The notes: a model not told the origin generated them from the sequence alone. A DNA stretch of 64,000 nucleotides from CAVYXK01 sp963708245 (GCA_963708245.1 OY970201.1:5022001-5086000); one strand, 5' to 3'. Shown: positions 44,643-53,489, counted from the stretch's first letter. Numbers and translations: made by a program.

Positions 44643-45595
44643 CAGGAGAAGAGCAGGGCGGAGAGCTTCCGGCGCGCTGCCACGGTGGCCGGGTCCTCGA
44701 CCCCCCAGGCTTCGAAGAATTTCAGGAGCTGAAGCTTGGCCGCGTCATCCTTCCAGGCACGGTTGCGACGGATGATGTCGAGCAGATGGTCTGCTGCCGT
44801 CTCGCGTTCGCCGACCGCGTTCAGCGCCGTGGCGAGGTCATAGCGCGCCTCGAAATCCGCCGGATCGGCGGCCACCCGCTGCTGCAGCGACTGGAGCTGG
44901 GACTTGGCTTTGCGCCCCTCCTCGGCCAGCGCGAGGGCGCTACGCGCACCGACGATTTCGGCATGCTCGGCGATCTTCGACGGCACCCGCGCCAGCGTCT
45001 TGCGGGCCGCGTCCTCCTGGCCGAGCGCCATCATCGCGCGGATTAGGCCGCCCCACGCCTCCGGATTTTCGGGCTCCTGCTGGACCAGCGCGCCGAACAG
45101 CTCCGCGGCGGCCTGGGTGTCGCCTTCTTCCGCTGCCGCCTTGGCCTCCGCCAACAGGTCGGCGGTCGGCATGGAGCCCCCGGCAAGCTTAAGCAGGCCC
45201 TCGACGAACCGCTTTACCTCGGATTCCGGCTGCGCGCCCTGGAACAGGTCCGCAATTTGTCCCTGCCAGAACGCCGCCACTGTGGGCACCGATTGCAGCG
45301 GGAGCGCAAGCTGAGCGAGCTGCTGGATCAGGGCGCGGTTCTGGTCGATGTCGATCTTGACCAGCTTCACTCGACCGCCGGCGGCACGGACCACTTTTTC
45401 CAGCGTTGGCGTGAGCTGCTTGCAGGGGCCGCACCACGTGGCCCAGAAATCCACCAGGACGGGAAGTTGGCGCGAGGCCTCGACCACGTCCCGCATGAAC
45501 GTCTTCTGGTCGCCTTCGACGATCATGTCCTTTGGCGTGCCCTGCGGCAGGTCACCGCCAGGCGCGGCCTGGTTCTTGCCGATGATGACGTCCAT
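44642..45595 (-). CDS. Thioredoxin-TPR co-chaperone, CnoX/YbbN-like
   Basis: A 317-residue protein with an N-terminal thioredoxin domain (WATWCGPCK, Cys55 and Cys58) and C-terminal TPR repeats (AELFGALVQQEPENPEAWGGLIRAM). CnoX binds misfolded proteins and protects cysteines during hypochlorous stress before handing clients to chaperonin. Here both redox cysteines are kept, unlike the SxxC form in E. coli. AGGAACG precedes the ATG. It heads the operon with LON, Trm112 and DUF971 genes. Confidence 0.88.
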   Translation of the reverse strand: MDVIIGKNQAAPGGDLPQGTPKDMIVEGDQKTFMRDVVEASRQLPVLVDFWATWCGPCKQLTPTLEKVVRAAGGRVKLVKIDIDQNRALIQQLAQLALPLQSVPTVAAFWQGQIADLFQGAQPESEVKRFVEGLLKLAGGSMPTADLLAEAKAAAEEGDTQAAAELFGALVQQEPENPEAWGGLIRAMMALGQEDAARKTLARVPSKIAEHAEIVGARSALALAEEGRKAKSQLQSLQQRVAADPADFEARYDLATALNAVGERETAADHLLDIIRRNRAWKDDAAKLQLLKFFEAWGVEDPATVAARRKLSALLFS

Positions 45596-45737
45596 GACGT
45601 TCCTGGTCCCTCGAGGCTGAGCGCGCGGTAATACATGTCATAACTGGCCCGGCTGACAAGGACGAGGCGCAGTGGGGCGGAACCACCGGGTACGATGATC
45701 GCTGTCGCCGGCGACCGGAGTGGGATTATGGGCCGTC

Positions 45738-45766
45738 TTGCAAAGGGGGCGTCAGGTCTTTAGTTA
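45738..45766 (+). promoter_or_regulatory. Candidate promoter of tRNA-Gly
   Basis: TTGCAA (45738-45743), 17 bp, TAGTTA (45761-45766), ending about 22 bp before the tRNA gene. It is the only well-spaced sigma-70-like pair in the interval. Confidence 0.45.
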
Positions 45767-45788
45767 GCGGGATCGATTCCCATGGAGT

Positions 45789-45863
45789 GCGGGCGTAGCT
45801 CAGGGGTAGAGCACAACCTTGCCAAGGTTGGGGTCGAGGGTTCGAATCCCTTCGCCCGCTCCA
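45789..45863 (+). tRNA. tRNA-Gly (anticodon GCC)
   Basis: Complete cloverleaf: acceptor GCGGGCG / CGCCCGC, D arm GCTCAGGGGTAGAGC, anticodon arm AACCTTGCCAAGGTT with GCC at 45821-45823, T arm GAGGGTTCGAATCCCTTC, and encoded TCCA end. Its 3' half is the integration target of the island that follows, and it remains intact. Confidence 0.97.
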
Positions 45864-46677
45864 TTAGGCTTGCCGCCCCGTTCGATCACATAGGGGCAGG
45901 TTGCCATCTTGCGTGCCTCCTGGAGTAAAGGGAGCAGCTTCGGGCTGATCGGGACGATGGCGGGGCCCTTGGCGCCCGGAGCGGCTCCGAGGTCGATCCT
46001 GCCAGCGCGTAAATCCACCCGGTCCCAGGTGAGGTCCAGAACGGCGCCAGGACGTGCAGCCGTCCACAGGCAGACCGAGAGGAACAGCCGAACATGCGGG
46101 GCTTCGGCGGACGCAATCAACCTGTCCGCTTCATGCCGGGTGAGCCAGCGGTCCCGGGGTGGCGGCTGGGAGGGCACCTCAATATAGGGTACTTCGGTGA
46201 TCCATTTCTCATGCTGTGCCCACTTGAGGGCCGCTCGCAAGGTCACCAGCTCGCGAAGTATCGTTCCATCCTTCACCAGCTTTCGGCGACGAGCCGCGGC
46301 GGGGCCAACCTCGTATCCCTCAATTGCTCGCCTGCGCCTGTAGAACCTGACGCGCTCCTTGGTGAGATGATCTGGCACCAGATCCCCGAGATGGCGCTTC
46401 AACGCCTTCGACGCGTTTTCCAAGGTGCCTATCCGCGCACGACTTGTTTTCGGTCGTCGAGGTAGCCATCGAGGATGGCGGTGATAGTCGGGACGGCTGG
46501 AGGTTCCGGCGTCCCGCGACCGGCGACGAATTGGGCTAACCAGACCTCGGCCGGGCGGCGCTCTGTCTGCCCCGTTGAAACGCGTTGCCACGTGCCGTCC
46601 GCCCACCAGCGGACATAGTAGCGGTTTCCCCGTTGGACGAGACGGTAGTTGGGTGTAGCGAGCTTGGGGCGTGACAT
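45800..46677 (-). pseudogene. Site-specific integrase gene, frameshifted and C-terminally truncated
   Basis: Tyrosine-recombinase-like gene. The N-terminal frame (46677-46429) begins MSRPKLATPN and ends ...GYLDDRKQVVRG; the rest continues in another frame as RARIGTLENASKALKRHLGDL (46446 on), showing a one-base shift. The catalytic core keeps the first arginine (TAARPGAVLDLTW) and PYVIERGGKP. At that point the gene runs straight into the tRNA-Gly, where the remaining codons (GEGIRTLDPNLGKVVLYP) are only the tRNA read backwards. The HxxR and tyrosine parts are missing, so it cannot be active. Confidence 0.8.
45817..45863 (+). repeat. attL: 3' half of tRNA-Gly
   Basis: 47 bp from the anticodon arm to TCCA, repeated with two bases missing at 53701-53745. 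It is the left end of the island. Confidence 0.85.
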
Positions 46678-46853
46678 TGGCGGGCCTCATACGCCTCTAA
46701 GTCGGTAAGACGGACCCGGATCAGGCCGCCGATGCGAAGGTGCCCCAGCTCGCCGCGGGCGCAAAGGTCATAGATCTGGCGGCTGGAAACGCCCCAGCGG
46801 GCGGCCACTTGAGGGACGGAGAAGGCTGTTTGTTGAAACGACGGATTATCCAT
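46536..46853 (-). CDS. Helix-turn-helix protein, AlpA/excisionase-like
   Basis: A 105-residue protein; residues 8-58 form a MerR-type winged helix, with SVPQVAARWGVSSRQIYDLCARGELGHLRIGGLIRV, as in AlpA and excisionases of integrative elements. The remainder has no domain and overlaps the integrase start region. Position directly upstream of the integrase fits a directionality factor or a regulator of the island. Confidence 0.7.
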   Translation of the reverse strand: MDNPSFQQTAFSVPQVAARWGVSSRQIYDLCARGELGHLRIGGLIRVRLTDLEAYEARQCHAPSSLHPTTVSSNGETATMSAGGRTARGNAFQRGRQSAARPRSG

Positions 46854-46940
46854 AACGCCCGCATCGTCTCACATTCCGGGCGCTGGATTCCGGGCGCTTT
46901 GGCCAGTATTTTGGGGTTTCCGTAAACGGAAACGCTTGAC

Positions 46941-47168
46941 CTAACTGACGCTGATCCTCACCGGGCGCGGGCGGTATGAACCGCCACGCAGCTCAAGCTT
47001 GCCCTGGCGTGGATCTTCGGGCAGCCGATCGAGGCTCATGCAGATCCCATAGTTGGCATAGCGAAAGAGGGTGGTTGCGAACTCCATCGAAATCTCAAGG
47101 CGACAGTCCGTCCGCACCCTGCGCCAGCATTCGGCGAGCTTCCAGAAATCGTCAGCGGCTTGGCGCAT
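46941..47168 (-). CDS. Hypothetical protein
   Basis: A 75-residue frame on the island, with an even mix of charged and aromatic residues and no low-complexity stretch. No domain or ribosome site is recognised. It points the same way as the integrase module, which is weak support. Confidence 0.3.
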   Translation of the reverse strand: MRQAADDFWKLAECWRRVRTDCRLEISMEFATTLFRYANYGICMSLDRLPEDPRQGKLELRGGSYRPRPVRISVS

Positions 47169-47414
47169 AAGTCGGGATGTGGGTTAGGGGCAAGCTATCT
47201 TATATTTAACATCAGGGCAGGGGTTTGTGGCCGCCTGGGACGCCCCAAGCTGCAGATCTTGGACGCAGAGCCTACGAACAGCACGCCGGGCTTGCCAGAC
47301 AACTCCGATGCCCTAAGTCTGCCCATCCTCCGCATTCCTATTCCATCCACCTGACGCACTTGTCCGTCGCCATTAACTACTCAGCAGCGAAACCGAAGAA
47401 GCGTGAAACTCAAC
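47169..47414. other. Intergenic stretch in the island
   Basis: No gene supported. Base composition becomes AT-richer towards 47414. Confidence 0.35.
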
Positions 47415-47567
47415 ATGAGGATTGCGAGCAAGATACGGACTATGAGGAAGAACGGAATTAGACGAATTGACGCAATAAGAAAGCTAAAGCTCAATGAGAG
47501 CCTAATCAACGACGTTTGGTACGACAAGACATGGAAACAAGAGCCGAAGGAAGCGGCCAACAGCTAA
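47415..47567 (+). CDS. Hypothetical 50-residue basic protein
   Basis: An uninterrupted frame MRIASKIRTMRKNGI... of 50 residues, strongly basic, ending PKEAANS. The middle IRRIDAIRKLKLNESLINDVWYD looks like two amphipathic helices and could be a small DNA-binding unit. It is AT-richer than its surroundings. There is only a weak ribosome site. It is the first of four small plus-strand genes. Confidence 0.4.
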   Translation: MRIASKIRTMRKNGIRRIDAIRKLKLNESLINDVWYDKTWKQEPKEAANS

Positions 47568-47680
47568 GTATCTTACGGGAGAGGACACGCGCCGCGAGGA
47601 CGTATGCGGTTCCAATGGATGCTGACTGCTCCTCTCCCACCACCTACTACCAACCGGCCACCGGCCAGAAAAGAGGAGTT

Positions 47681-47875
47681 ATGCAATCCGATGATCTTTT
47701 ACCCCACCTAATTGCCCAACAATTCCAGCTTTACGGAGAGGCCGCCGTCTCACGCGCCAACGCTGCCAAGCTGATTGCTACCCACGGCGACACCATCCGC
47801 AGCAACTTCTTTGAAGATCCACCTTCCCCACTCGTCACCATCCGGCCTGTCCGCACCCTTGAGATGATCCGGTGA
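47681..47875 (+). CDS. Hypothetical small protein
   Basis: A 64-residue protein beginning MQSDDLLPHLIAQQ. AAGAGGAG is correctly spaced before ATG 47681, which is why I reject the longer frame from 47516. No known domain. Its stop overlaps the GTG start of the next gene, forming a small-gene operon of the kind usual in phage-derived islands. Confidence 0.6.
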   Translation: MQSDDLLPHLIAQQFQLYGEAAVSRANAAKLIATHGDTIRSNFFEDPPSPLVTIRPVRTLEMIR

Positions 47876-48135
47876 TCGGCGAAGATTTCAAGCACGTCGA
47901 GAACCTCATGCTCCGACGCATCCTGCAATCGGAGCCGCGCCACGTCACCCATGGCGACCTTCACCAGGCATTCGACTGGTCAATGGGATATTTGGGCAGA
48001 GATGTTATCAATACAGATGTCCCAGCGATCGCCCTCGATCAGAGGATTGCGGCCGCGCGAGAAGCCAACGTAGCGATACTGAAGCGACAGAATACGCGGG
48101 CGCTGAAAGCCCTGCAGCGGTTCTGGGCCGTCTGA
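47872..48135 (+). CDS. Hypothetical small protein, GTG start
   Basis: An 87-residue mainly helical protein (KHVENLMLRRILQSEPR, YLGRDVINTD). GTG 47872 overlaps the preceding stop (GTGA). No family recognised. The translational coupling and even codon use support it as real. Confidence 0.55.
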   Translation: MIGEDFKHVENLMLRRILQSEPRHVTHGDLHQAFDWSMGYLGRDVINTDVPAIALDQRIAAAREANVAILKRQNTRALKALQRFWAV

Positions 48136-48136
48136 A

Positions 48137-48424
48137 TTGAGCGACGACATCCCCATATGGGCCGACTGGCGGCCGAAGATCATCCGGGACGGGAACCGTA
48201 TCACCATCACCAACGAGGTCGGCTACGTGAAGGCCGAGGTCTGCAACGAGCCTGGCAAGCGAGGCGTGGCTTTCGATATCTGGTGCCCGACCGAGGAGCA
48301 GATCGGTTTCACCATCCTTCGCCTCAGCGAAGCCAAGGCCCTCGGCAAATGGCTGACGCGACGAACGCGGAGAGAGCAGCGCCGCAACTTCATCAACAGG
48401 CTGATCGGACGCGGGCCGGTCTAA
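48137..48424 (+). CDS. Hypothetical small protein, TTG start
   Basis: A 95-residue protein with a beta-rich first half (KIIRDGNRITITNEVGYVKAEV) and a basic tail (RRTRREQRRNFINRLIGR). The TTG start lies one base after the stop of the previous gene. No family recognised. It ends the small-gene operon. Confidence 0.5.
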   Translation: MSDDIPIWADWRPKIIRDGNRITITNEVGYVKAEVCNEPGKRGVAFDIWCPTEEQIGFTILRLSEAKALGKWLTRRTRREQRRNFINRLIGRGPV

Positions 48425-48713
48425 TCAGGCTGCGGGACCGGTCGGCGACACCGCTGCGGCTTGGGACGATCGTATAATATAACTCCCTTCCTTCGCTGCC
48501 CGTATCGAGGCCATGGATGCGGTCGCCAGACGGCAGAGACTCTGGGCTCATGCGGCATTGCGCCGTTTTTGGTCGGTGTAGTGATGCCTCTCCCCCTCAG
48601 ACCTGCCGGGTGGAAGAGGGCGAGAGCGACGGTCCGCTCCGGCAGCAGCACAAGGCTCACAAGGGCTGAATTGAGAAAGCTGGAAAAAGAAAGCAGCAGT
48701 AGCAAAGCTGCGG
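48425..48713. other. Intergenic stretch between the small-gene operon and the TIR-like gene
   Basis: The two operons converge here. A frame crossing it is low-complexity Ser/Lys/Arg and not supported. I see no hairpin with a T-run. Confidence 0.35.
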
Positions 48714-50070
48714 CTATGAAGGGACGGGAAAATCCACCCCGGCAAGACCGTAGAGATCGTGGAGGAAATCCGTGACGATTTTATTAACAGCTTCATCGGT
48801 TACATTATGGACGACGATGCGCAGATGCACTTCCTCGTCATGCACCGGGTCTGAGAACTGTTCCTGGTAGAATGTCCGGCTTTGCGGTAGACTTAGTCTC
48901 ATGTTCTGCAACCCGACCACTCCAACTTCAATCTCGTATGGAGGATTAATCCCCAACTCCTGCCTGGCGACATCGATGAAATTCGCTATTCCCTCGCGCA
49001 TTCTGTTTTCGACATTGGGCATTGCAATAATCTCGGCACCGGCATGCCGTTGAAAGACCTCGCGCGTCACGCCCCAGATCTCACCATTGCGATGCAGCTG
49101 CGTGAAGGCGACGGGCGTGCGGTTAGTGCCGCTTAACTCGTATGAAACAGCGCCGAAGCAATTCCGGTATGATATGCCGCTATTGATCGTTCTCGTAAGA
49201 ACACGGACACGTCGCTGCTCAATGACTCCCATAAGTTTTCCGAAAGTCAGCGGGGTCGCTAGCCGCACAGTCGGAATCAACCGCACATAATACGCGCGTG
49301 GTTGATCGAAGCGGTATTCGTAAACGTCGTCCTCTTCGCTGCCATATTGGGCACCAAGTGGGTTTGGTTCCCCAAGCCGAGCGATGATCTCGCCCTTATC
49401 CCAAAACGCCGCTCGGTTAAAAGTTGACGGAATCTCGTCGAATTTTGGTGCTGTCGGGCTCGCCTTCGAAATAGCGGCGAGGCATTCCCGAAGCGCTACC
49501 GTGAGGATGCCGACAAGCTTTGCTTTCTCCGCTTCCCTCTCTGCCTTGGTAGCATCCGGCGCCAGACGGTATTGGATCGGGCCGGCCTTGTGTTTCAGGT
49601 CGAACGGCAGGTCCTCCCTCTCTCCGTAGTGTGTGTTCTGCACCAACAGGATCATCTCGTCGCTGAGGCCCTTGACCGCATAGCCGTATTCGATCGCGCC
49701 GTTGGAGTTGATGAACTTCCTTGCTTCGCCGTCGGACCGCGCGAGTTGACCGACTGTGGTGACGTCAGCGACGAACACCGCGGAGCGGTCGATCTTTCCG
49801 AGAATGGTGCGGGCCAGGTCCGGGGTGCCGGAGACATCCTTCCGGTCATGATCGAGATGGATCGCTTCTCGTTGGTCGCGTTCGACCGGCTCCTCTAGCT
49901 CGCCGGGCTGTTTGAGTTGTTTGATGGCCTCCGCGAGGGCCTCCCGCACAAAGTGCCGCCCGGTCTTGCCGGGCGTATCGGATTGCCAGGACCTGCGGCG
50001 GCTCCGGTTTTCTGGACAGCGGGATAAGCTTAGGGCTGACCGGTTCCATAAGAGGCGAGACGTGGGTGTA

Positions 50071-50373
50071 ATGAGGAAGCAGCACAGCGCGGACTTCAAG
50101 GCGCGCGTGGCGATGGCGGCGCTGTCGGGGGAGAAGACCCTGGCGGAGCTGTCGTCGGAATTCGGTGTCCATCCGACAATGATCAGCACCTGGAAGCAGG
50201 AGCTGATGAAGCGTGCGAGTGAGCTGTTTGCGCGTGGCCACAAGGCGGCGGGAGCCGAGGACACACAGAAAGTGATCGACGATCTGCACCGCAAGATCGG
50301 TCAGTTGCAGGTCGAACGCGATTTTCTTGCCGGGCAGCCCGCCATCTCCCGACTGCTAAGAGGCGGGCGATGA
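50071..50373 (+). CDS. IS3-family transposase OrfA
   Basis: A 100-residue protein beginning MRKQHSADFKARVAMAAL, with the helix-turn-helix LSSEFGVHPTMISTWKQEL and a leucine-zipper-like tail. It binds the IS ends. The longer frame upstream is outside the IS and is rejected. It overlaps orfB by four bases. Confidence 0.9.
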   Translation: MRKQHSADFKARVAMAALSGEKTLAELSSEFGVHPTMISTWKQELMKRASELFARGHKAAGAEDTQKVIDDLHRKIGQLQVERDFLAGQPAISRLLRGGR

Positions 50374-51203
50374 TCGCGCCGGAGGCGGGGCTGTCCGTAG
50401 GCCGGCAATGCACGCTGCTCGGGATCGCGCGCAGCAGCTTCTATTACCAGCCTCGGCCGATCTCTGCGCCGGAACTCGGTCTGCTGAACCGGCTCGACCG
50501 GATTTTCACGGAACATCCAGTGTATGGCAGCCGGCGGCTGCAAGTGGCGCTGTCGCGCGAGGGGATTTCGGTGGGGCGTCGGCGCGTCCGACGGCTGATG
50601 CGCAAGCTGGGGCTGTGCGCGATCAGGCCGAAGCGGGACACCAGCAAGCCGCACCCTGAGCATAAAATCTATCCGTATCTGCTGCGCGACAAAACGATCG
50701 ACCAGCCGAACCAGGTGTGGGCGAGCGACATCACGTACATCCCGATGCGCCGGGGATTTCTGTATCTTGTTGCGATCATCGATTGGGCGACGCGGCGGGT
50801 TCTGTCCTGGCGGTTGTCGAACACCCTGACGACCGGGTTCTGCGTCGACGCACTCAATGAAGCTCTTGTCCGGTACGGCAAGCCCGGAATTTTTAACACG
50901 GACCAGGGCTCACAGTTTACGAGCGACACGTTCACGCGGGTGCTGTTGGATCATGGGATCGAGATCAGCATGGATGGGCGCGGGCGCTGCCATGACAATA
51001 TCTTTGTCGAGCGCCTGTGGTGGACGGTGAAGTACGAATGGGTCTACCTGCGCCCGGCGGCCAACGGGCTTGAGCAAAGGCGCAGCTTTGCTGAATTCTT
51101 CGACTGGTACAACCGGCGACGCCCGCACCAGGCGCTTGGATGGCAAACACCGGACGAGGCCTATTTCGGCAACGCCGGGCCGGCTGTGGCGGAGGCGGCA
51201 TAA
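50370..51203 (+). CDS. IS3-family transposase OrfB (DDE)
   Basis: A 277-residue DDE transposase. N-terminal HTH_21 part ([26 protein letters not shown]), then the catalytic residues Asp ([10 protein letters not shown]), Asp (FNTDQGSQF) and Glu ([12 protein letters not shown]). It begins at ATGA overlapping orfA, so it may be made by coupling or frameshift. All residues are present, so the copy could be functional. Confidence 0.92.
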   Translation: MIAPEAGLSVGRQCTLLGIARSSFYYQPRPISAPELGLLNRLDRIFTEHPVYGSRRLQVALSREGISVGRRRVRRLMRKLGLCAIRPKRDTSKPHPEHKIYPYLLRDKTIDQPNQVWASDITYIPMRRGFLYLVAIIDWATRRVLSWRLSNTLTTGFCVDALNEALVRYGKPGIFNTDQGSQFTSDTFTRVLLDHGIEISMDGRGRCHDNIFVERLWWTVKYEWVYLRPAANGLEQRRSFAEFFDWYNRRRPHQALGWQTPDEAYFGNAGPAVAEAA

Positions 51204-51473
51204 CGCGATGGCACATCGACGCTGTGGATTTGTGGACAGTCGGCTGCGCCGATGCCCGCCTGACCGCGCGAGCGCGGTCCCCCATGGACAAGCCGGGGAA
51301 AACGCTCTGCGTTTCCCCCACCTTGCCCACAGGTCGGCGGCTGTCCATAAGCTCTACAGCGCACCAACAACAGCAAGGATTGAATTTGATTCCGGGAAAG
51401 GTGTAACCTTCAACCGGCAACCAGCCTTAGCTTATTCTTCCCGGGACCTGTCCAAACAACCGGGACCACCGCA
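51204..51473. other. IS3 right-end non-coding tail
   Basis: 270 bp between orfB and the right inverted repeat, longer than usual for IS3 elements. It contains no supported gene. Confidence 0.5.
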
Positions 51474-51640
51474 ACCAGAGGACCTTCATGGGCGCGATTT
51501 AGCTGGGACCAGCGCGAGTCGCAAGCTTACTAACGCCCTCAGCTAGTCGCGCTTCTCACCGGCCTAGGGTCTGCCATCGCCGCAAAGATCACCGCAACAA
51601 GAAAAGCAAGTTCAGGGCGCCATTCTGGACGGTCTAAGTC

Positions 51641-51982
51641 CTAGCCGGGCTTCTCCGTAGTTGTCTCTTTGGCGCCCTCCATGGCCTTCCGGAGGATCTC
51701 GTCGGCGCTATCGGTGCTGCGATAGACGCCGCTCACCACAACAGAGCTGGTGGTCTGAGGCGAGGTCGAGACAACGGCCTGTAGCTGACCCGACGGAATA
51801 ACGAATACATCCATATCACCATAATGCACGAGTAGGTTGCCGCCAGCATCGCGAAGGCCAGCACTCCCCACAGGAAGAGTATTAAGCTTCTTCATCAAGC
51901 TGCTCAGCTCGTCCTTATCTTTCGTGCTAGCCGCGAGCATTTGCAGATTTGCAACCGCCGAACTCGTGAAGACTGCCGTCAC
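51641..51982 (-). CDS. Hypothetical small protein
   Basis: A 113-residue protein, MTAVFTSSAVANLQ..., with YGDMDVFVIPSG and LQAVVS in the middle. The strand-helix pattern faintly recalls RelE/ParE toxin folds, but no catalytic residues can be named, so no function is given. Its start overlaps the stop of the membrane-protein gene (ATGA), coupling them. The TIR-like gene starts about 150 bp further along the same strand. Confidence 0.6.
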   Translation of the reverse strand: MTAVFTSSAVANLQMLAASTKDKDELSSLMKKLNTLPVGSAGLRDAGGNLLVHYGDMDVFVIPSGQLQAVVSTSPQTTSSVVVSGVYRSTDSADEILRKAMEGAKETTTEKPG

Positions 51983-52407
51983 TTTCTGTCCTCCTCCGCG
52001 AGGCCGAGGATCGCCATGACCTCAGGCATCGGTATCAACCTGCCAGCTCCAATCTCTTTTTTGTAATATTCAAGCATCGCTGGAAGCAGAACAGCATAGG
52101 TTTTCTCCCGGAGATCTGCGTTGCTCAATCGCTTGTTGGCTTCGGCCAACGCATTTTTGACCTTCTTCTCGTGCGACGCTGCCCCCAAAACATAGATAAC
52201 AACCAGCGCAGCAACCACTGCGAGGCCCCAGAAGGCTCCAGAGTGAAGCGAATATAACCAGTCGATGAACTGGCTTCCATCGGGCTTCGTCCTCGTGATC
52301 TCGAAGATATAGGCGCCCGCGAGGGCAGGCGGGACTATTCCTGAAAGACCTACCCCGATCGCTCTCGGGAAGGGGTGGCTGAACAGAAAATCTGCTAGAC
52401 TGCTCAC
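51979..52407 (-). CDS. Two-helix membrane protein
   Basis: A 142-residue protein with two hydrophobic segments (IGVGLSGIVPPALAGAYIF, about 17-37, and GAFWGLAVVAALVVIYVLG, about 57-75), then a helical, coiled-coil-like cytoplasmic tail (NALAEANKRLSNADLREKTYAVLLPAMLEYYKK). Family not recognised. It heads the three-gene operon with the small protein and the TIR-like gene; two-helix membrane proteins are common effectors in abortive-infection operons, which is inference here. Confidence 0.65.
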   Translation of the reverse strand: MSSLADFLFSHPFPRAIGVGLSGIVPPALAGAYIFEITRTKPDGSQFIDWLYSLHSGAFWGLAVVAALVVIYVLGAASHEKKVKNALAEANKRLSNADLREKTYAVLLPAMLEYYKKEIGAGRLIPMPEVMAILGLAEEDRK

Positions 52408-52831
52408 TGGTCTTCAGCTCACCCGCACTCGGGACGGCCATGCTCCATAGTCCGCTCTCCGCCAATTCGGGACTGGAATCTGCTGGTAGGGCCGTTGCCT
52501 GACTCGCTGTTGTCAATGCGAATCGGGGTGGGGGATACGCCGATATCAACCTTCTAGCGGCGCAAGCTAACCGGCATGCAGGGTTCCACGGCGGGCGCTG
52601 ATCCCGCCCTGATAGCGGCATGCCCATGTTATGACCGCATGGCTGCAACGCGTTCGATGCGCCCGATGTGGGGGACAGGAGGCACCGGGGCGAGATTGGG
52701 CAGCTTGCCCGAGTGGGGCGGAGTCTGACGCGCTTTAGCGGTTTGCATCTGCTTCTCTCAGGAGCTTTGTTGGGCGAGCATTTTGTGCTATATAAAACGC
52801 TTCGAACTATGCCCAAGAGAGGGGATGGAGC
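52408..52831. other. Intergenic stretch between divergent island operons
   Basis: 424 bp. It holds the promoter of the gene at 52832 (separate entry) and presumably the promoter of the minus-strand operon, which I cannot place. No gene is supported. Confidence 0.5.
52767..52794 (+). promoter_or_regulatory. Candidate promoter of the gene at 52832
   Basis: TTGTTG (52767-52772), a 16 bp spacer and TATATA (52789-52794), in a conspicuously AT-rich patch 38 bp before the start codon. Confidence 0.5.
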
Positions 52832-53488
52832 ATGGATGGCATGGATAGGAAGCAAAGAAACGCCGCACAGAGGGCTCGCGTGGCAGCTGCCCGCGCTCTG
52901 ATCCTGAAGGAGATGAAGGAGCGTGGCTGGAACCCGGCAAAGGTTCGCGGCTACTCCAACAAGTACCGCGTGGCCCTTGAGAAGGAGCGGTCGGTAACCG
53001 TAGCGATCAAGGTGGACACGCTACAGCCTGGCTGGATCGGGTTCGCGCAAAAGCGCGACGGAGAATGGGGTTCGCCACTCAGCGACACCGATTTCATCGT
53101 CTTCGCCACGCCTTACACGACGAAGCGCGAGCGGGGGCTTGGGGTGTGGATGTTCGAGACCAAGGCGGTACGCGACCGGCTCGAATTGGTGCAGAAGTTC
53201 TACGACGAGGCGGACCGGAGCGAGCGGGCCGCCCTGTGGTTCAATATTTTCGATGTGTCGAACCGGCCCACCTGCCAGGTCAACTTCGCCGCCGGCAAGC
53301 CGCCGCTGTGGGTGCTGCCATTTGAGGTGCCGGCGCCGGAGGACTTCGATGAGGCTGTCGAGGCGGATGTCACTCTGGAACCTACGGAGCCGGAATCCTC
53401 TCCATTGGCAGCGTTCACGACCGGACAGCTTCTCGACGAGCTGGTGTCGCGTGGCTTGAAAGGGTTCAGGTTCGGCAGCGACGCATAA
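52832..53488 (+). CDS. Hypothetical island protein
   Basis: A 218-residue protein beginning MDGMDRKQRN. The N-terminal 45 residues are basic and helical (ARALILKEMKERGWNPAKV), then a mixed alpha/beta part containing WIGFAQKRDGEWGSPLSDTDFIVF and ALWFNIFD, and an acidic C-terminal third (EAVEADVTLEPTEPE). A second ATG three codons later is possible. No family recognised. It has its own promoter and terminator, so it is a one-gene unit inside the island. Confidence 0.65.
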   Translation: MDGMDRKQRNAAQRARVAAARALILKEMKERGWNPAKVRGYSNKYRVALEKERSVTVAIKVDTLQPGWIGFAQKRDGEWGSPLSDTDFIVFATPYTTKRERGLGVWMFETKAVRDRLELVQKFYDEADRSERAALWFNIFDVSNRPTCQVNFAAGKPPLWVLPFEVPAPEDFDEAVEADVTLEPTEPESSPLAAFTTGQLLDELVSRGLKGFRFGSDA

Positions 53489-53489
53489 A

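Larger units (their letters stand above)
49994..51473 (+). mobile_element. IS3-family insertion sequence
   Basis: About 1480 bp. Inverted repeats of 26 bp with 21 matches: left 49994-50019 (starts TGCGGCGGCTCCGG) and right 51448-51473 (ends CGGGACCACCGCA). Three-base target duplication ACC at 49991-49993 and 51474-51476. It holds orfA and orfB in the usual order and lies inside the TIR-like gene in the opposite orientation. Confidence 0.88.
48714..51489 (-). pseudogene. TIR-like domain protein gene split by an IS3-family element
   Basis: The ATG is at 51489; after 13 bases the IS3 element begins, and the gene resumes at 49990 and runs to 48714. Removing the IS and one ACC duplication gives 1293 bases in frame, a 430-residue protein starting MKVLWSWQSDTPGKT. 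The N-terminal ~170 residues have the TIR/nucleoside-deoxyribosyltransferase-like pattern: SWQSD, TILGKIDRSAVFVADVT, NSNGAIEYGYA with the probable catalytic glutamate, and LVQNTHYGEREDLPFDL. The C-terminal ~250 residues are unrecognised. Domains of this type cleave NAD or act as sensors in antiphage systems; that role is inference. The gene is now inactive. Confidence 0.8.

Noticed and set aside
51224..51250. Alternative right end of the IS3 element (TTTGTGGACAGTCGG)
   Set aside because: It matches the left end only in direct orientation; the inverted match at 51448-51473 with the ACC duplication and restored frame is far better.
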